This document shows, one piece after another, positions 5,747-7,101 of a stretch of 7,101 bases of DNA (the first letter of the stretch is position 1; every line of letters begins with the position of its first letter). The position numbers were made by a program, and so were the translations under genes. The notes below the pieces were generated by a model that made no database searches, was not told where the DNA came from, and saw nothing but the letters and a program-made list of their open reading frames with translations. This DNA is from an uncultured Gemmatimonadota bacterium. Lineage in GTDB: Bacteria; Gemmatimonadota; Gemmatimonadetes; Gemmatimonadales; Gemmatimonadaceae. The stretch is taken from positions 1 through 7,101 of the forward strand of contig CAMLIU010000078.1 in NCBI GenBank assembly GCA_946479995.1. Direction: 5' to 3'.

Positions 5747-7101
5747 CTACGCTTCGACCTCGCGCTCCATCGCGATCTCCGTGCGGAGGCTCTCGTCGTC
5801 GCGGAAGATCGTGGCCAGCGCGAGCGTCCGGCCGTCCTTCTCGTAGCGCACCGACACGTCGCGCTTCGCCGGGTCGCCGTCCACGACGATGCGGTCCCAC
5901 TGCTCGGCGTGGCCCACGTAGTTGATGCTCACGTCGTAGTGCGCGCTCCAGAAGAAGGGCACCTGGTCGAACCGTTCGGCGCCACCGAGGATGTTGCGCG
6001 CCGCCGTCTGCCCCATGCGCTGGGCAACCACCCAGTGCTCGACGCGGATCTTCTGGCCGCTGTGCGGATCGGGCCAGCGTGCGATGTCGCCGGCGGCGTA
6101 CACGCCATCGGCGCTCGTCTGCAGGCGCTCGCTCACCGACACGCCGCGATCCATCGCCAGCCCTGCCTGCTCGGCGAGCGCAAGGCGCGGGCGCACGCCC
6201 ACCCCCATCACCACCAGGTCGGCGTCGAGGGAAGTGCCATCGTCGAGGACGACGGCCGTCGCTCCGATGCGCGCCGGCTTGCGGCCGAGGTGGAAGACGA
6301 CGCCCTTCTCCTCGTGGAGCGCCTTGATGAAGGTGCCCAGCTCGGGCCCGAGCACGCGTTCCAGCGGGAGCGACTCCGGGGCGACCACGTGCACGTCGAG
6401 CCCGCGTGCGCGCAGAGAGGCGGCCGTCTCCAGGCCGATGAAGCTGGCGCCCACGACGACGGCATGCTTCGCTTCCCTGGCGGCGGCGATGATGGCGTCG
6501 CTGTCGGCTAGCGAACGCAGGTAGTGGACGCGCGGGTCGTCCTCGCCGGGCAGTCCGAGGTGGATCGGCTCCGCTCCCGTGGCGAGGAGCAGCGCGTCGT
6601 ACCTGACGGGCTCGTGTCCTTCGAGCTCGAGGCGCCGCGATGCGGTGTCGAGCCGCGTGGCGCGTGCGCGCACGATGGTGATGTCGTGCTGCCGGTAGAA
6701 GTCGTCGGGGCGGAGGGGGATCCATTCCGGCGGCGCATTGCCTGCCAGGTAGTCCTTCGAGAGGTTGGGGCGGTCGTACGGCGACGAACGCTCCGCGTCC
6801 ACGACGGTGATCGTTCCCGTGTAGCCGCAGCGGCGCAGCATCTCGGCGGCCGCCGAGCCGGCCGCACCGGCGCCGACGATGACGACGTTGCGCGGGGTGG
6901 TGCGCGGCGGATTCGCCGCGGGGTAGCTCGGCGCGAGCGGGTCACGCTCCTCCTTGCCGGTGACGTGCACGCGATCGCCGCGACGTTCCACCCGATAGCA
7001 GGGCACGGGCGAGAGGGCGGGGGCGCGAAGCGCTTCACCGTTGCGAAGGCTGAAGCAGGCGTGGTGCCAGGGGCAGCGCACGCTGTCGCCGTCGATCACT
7101 C
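5747..7101 (-). CDS. Rieske/FAD-dependent NAD(P)H oxidoreductase, AIFM3-like (5' partial)
   Basis: Cytosolic flavoprotein predicted to pass electrons between NAD(P)H, FAD and a Rieske [2Fe-2S] centre. About 450 residues are visible; residue 1 is counted at an in-frame GTG at 7099-7097 that is probably an internal Val. The N-terminus holds the second half of a Rieske motif, C9-P-W-H12-H; the first Cys-x-His pair lies beyond the window edge, so the gene is cut at its 5' end. Then come an FAD-binding GAGAAG (76-81) in a VVIVGAGAAGS strand-turn, SSPYDRPNLSKDYLAG (105-120), ATGAEP (173-178), an NAD(P)-binding GASFIG (217-222), the second FAD motif YAAGDIA (334-340), and a C-terminal reductase domain (about 352-445) with FFWSAHYDVSINYVG. 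This order matches AIFM3-type and ferredoxin-reductase-like enzymes with a fused Rieske domain. The physiological partner is unknown. It is convergent with the LysR gene and separated from it by the inverted repeat. Confidence 0.94.
   Translation of the reverse strand, partial: VIDGDSVRCPWHHACFSLRNGEALRAPALSPVPCYRVERRGDRVHVTGKEERDPLAPSYPAANPPRTTPRNVVIVGAGAAGSAAAEMLRRCGYTGTITVVDAERSSPYDRPNLSKDYLAGNAPPEWIPLRPDDFYRQHDITIVRARATRLDTASRRLELEGHEPVRYDALLLATGAEPIHLGLPGEDDPRVHYLRSLADSDAIIAAAREAKHAVVVGASFIGLETAASLRARGLDVHVVAPESLPLERVLGPELGTFIKALHEEKGVVFHLGRKPARIGATAVVLDDGTSLDADLVVMGVGVRPRLALAEQAGLAMDRGVSVSERLQTSADGVYAAGDIARWPDPHSGQKIRVEHWVVAQRMGQTAARNILGGAERFDQVPFFWSAHYDVSINYVGHAEQWDRIVVDGDPAKRDVSVRYEKDGRTLALATIFRDDESLRTEIAMEREVEA

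Noticed and set aside
5664..6725. Long minus-strand open frame within the Rieske/FAD gene region
   Set aside because: Extremely Arg/Pro/Ala-rich and out of frame with a gene showing every expected flavoprotein motif.

Overview
The window is about 7.1 kb of very GC-rich bacterial chromosome carrying six genes. Strong G/C bias at third codon positions makes the reading frames clear. No rRNA, tRNA, transposase or CRISPR array is visible. The lineage cannot be fixed from the sequence. The gene content (a subunit I+III fused haem-copper oxidase, a Rieske/FAD reductase, a YeiH-type exporter) suits an aerobic free-living bacterium. From memory, unverified, the GATCTGCG-rich intergenic repeats resemble some in Gemmatimonadota.

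Layout. (1) 1-2304, plus: a cytochrome c oxidase subunit I joined to subunit III, cut at its 5' end by the window edge. (2) 2307-2801, plus: a three-helix membrane protein of unknown function starting 2 bases after the oxidase stop. (3) 2845-3234, plus: a small single-domain cupin. (4) 3209-4252, minus: a YeiH-family (putative sulfate exporter) membrane protein whose 3' end overlaps the cupin by 26 bases. (5) 4253-4321: a short AT-rich divergent control region with interlocked inverted repeats, one overlapping the next start codon. (6) 4322-5206, plus: a LysR-type regulator divergent from yeiH. (7) 5207-5746: a non-coding gap filled almost completely by a roughly 490-base imperfect inverted repeat built of tandem subunits of about 50 bases. 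(8) 5747-7101, minus: a Rieske/FAD-dependent NAD(P)H oxidoreductase of the AIFM3 type, missing its N-terminus.

How the genes relate. The oxidase and the small membrane protein form a tight operon for terminal respiration, perhaps extended to the cupin. The LysR/yeiH pair is a separate divergent module in the arrangement known for yeiE-yeiH in enterobacteria, where a sulfite/sulfur role has been proposed. The Rieske/FAD enzyme is convergent with the regulator and separated from it by the repeat.

The two points most worth a second look are these. First, the oxidase keeps all haem and CuB ligands but lacks both hallmark proton-channel residues: Trp replaces the helix VI Glu and Ala replaces the K-channel Lys. 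Second, the intergenic element has two collinear arms of about 184 bases around a loop of about 120 bases. I found no clearly new multi-gene system.
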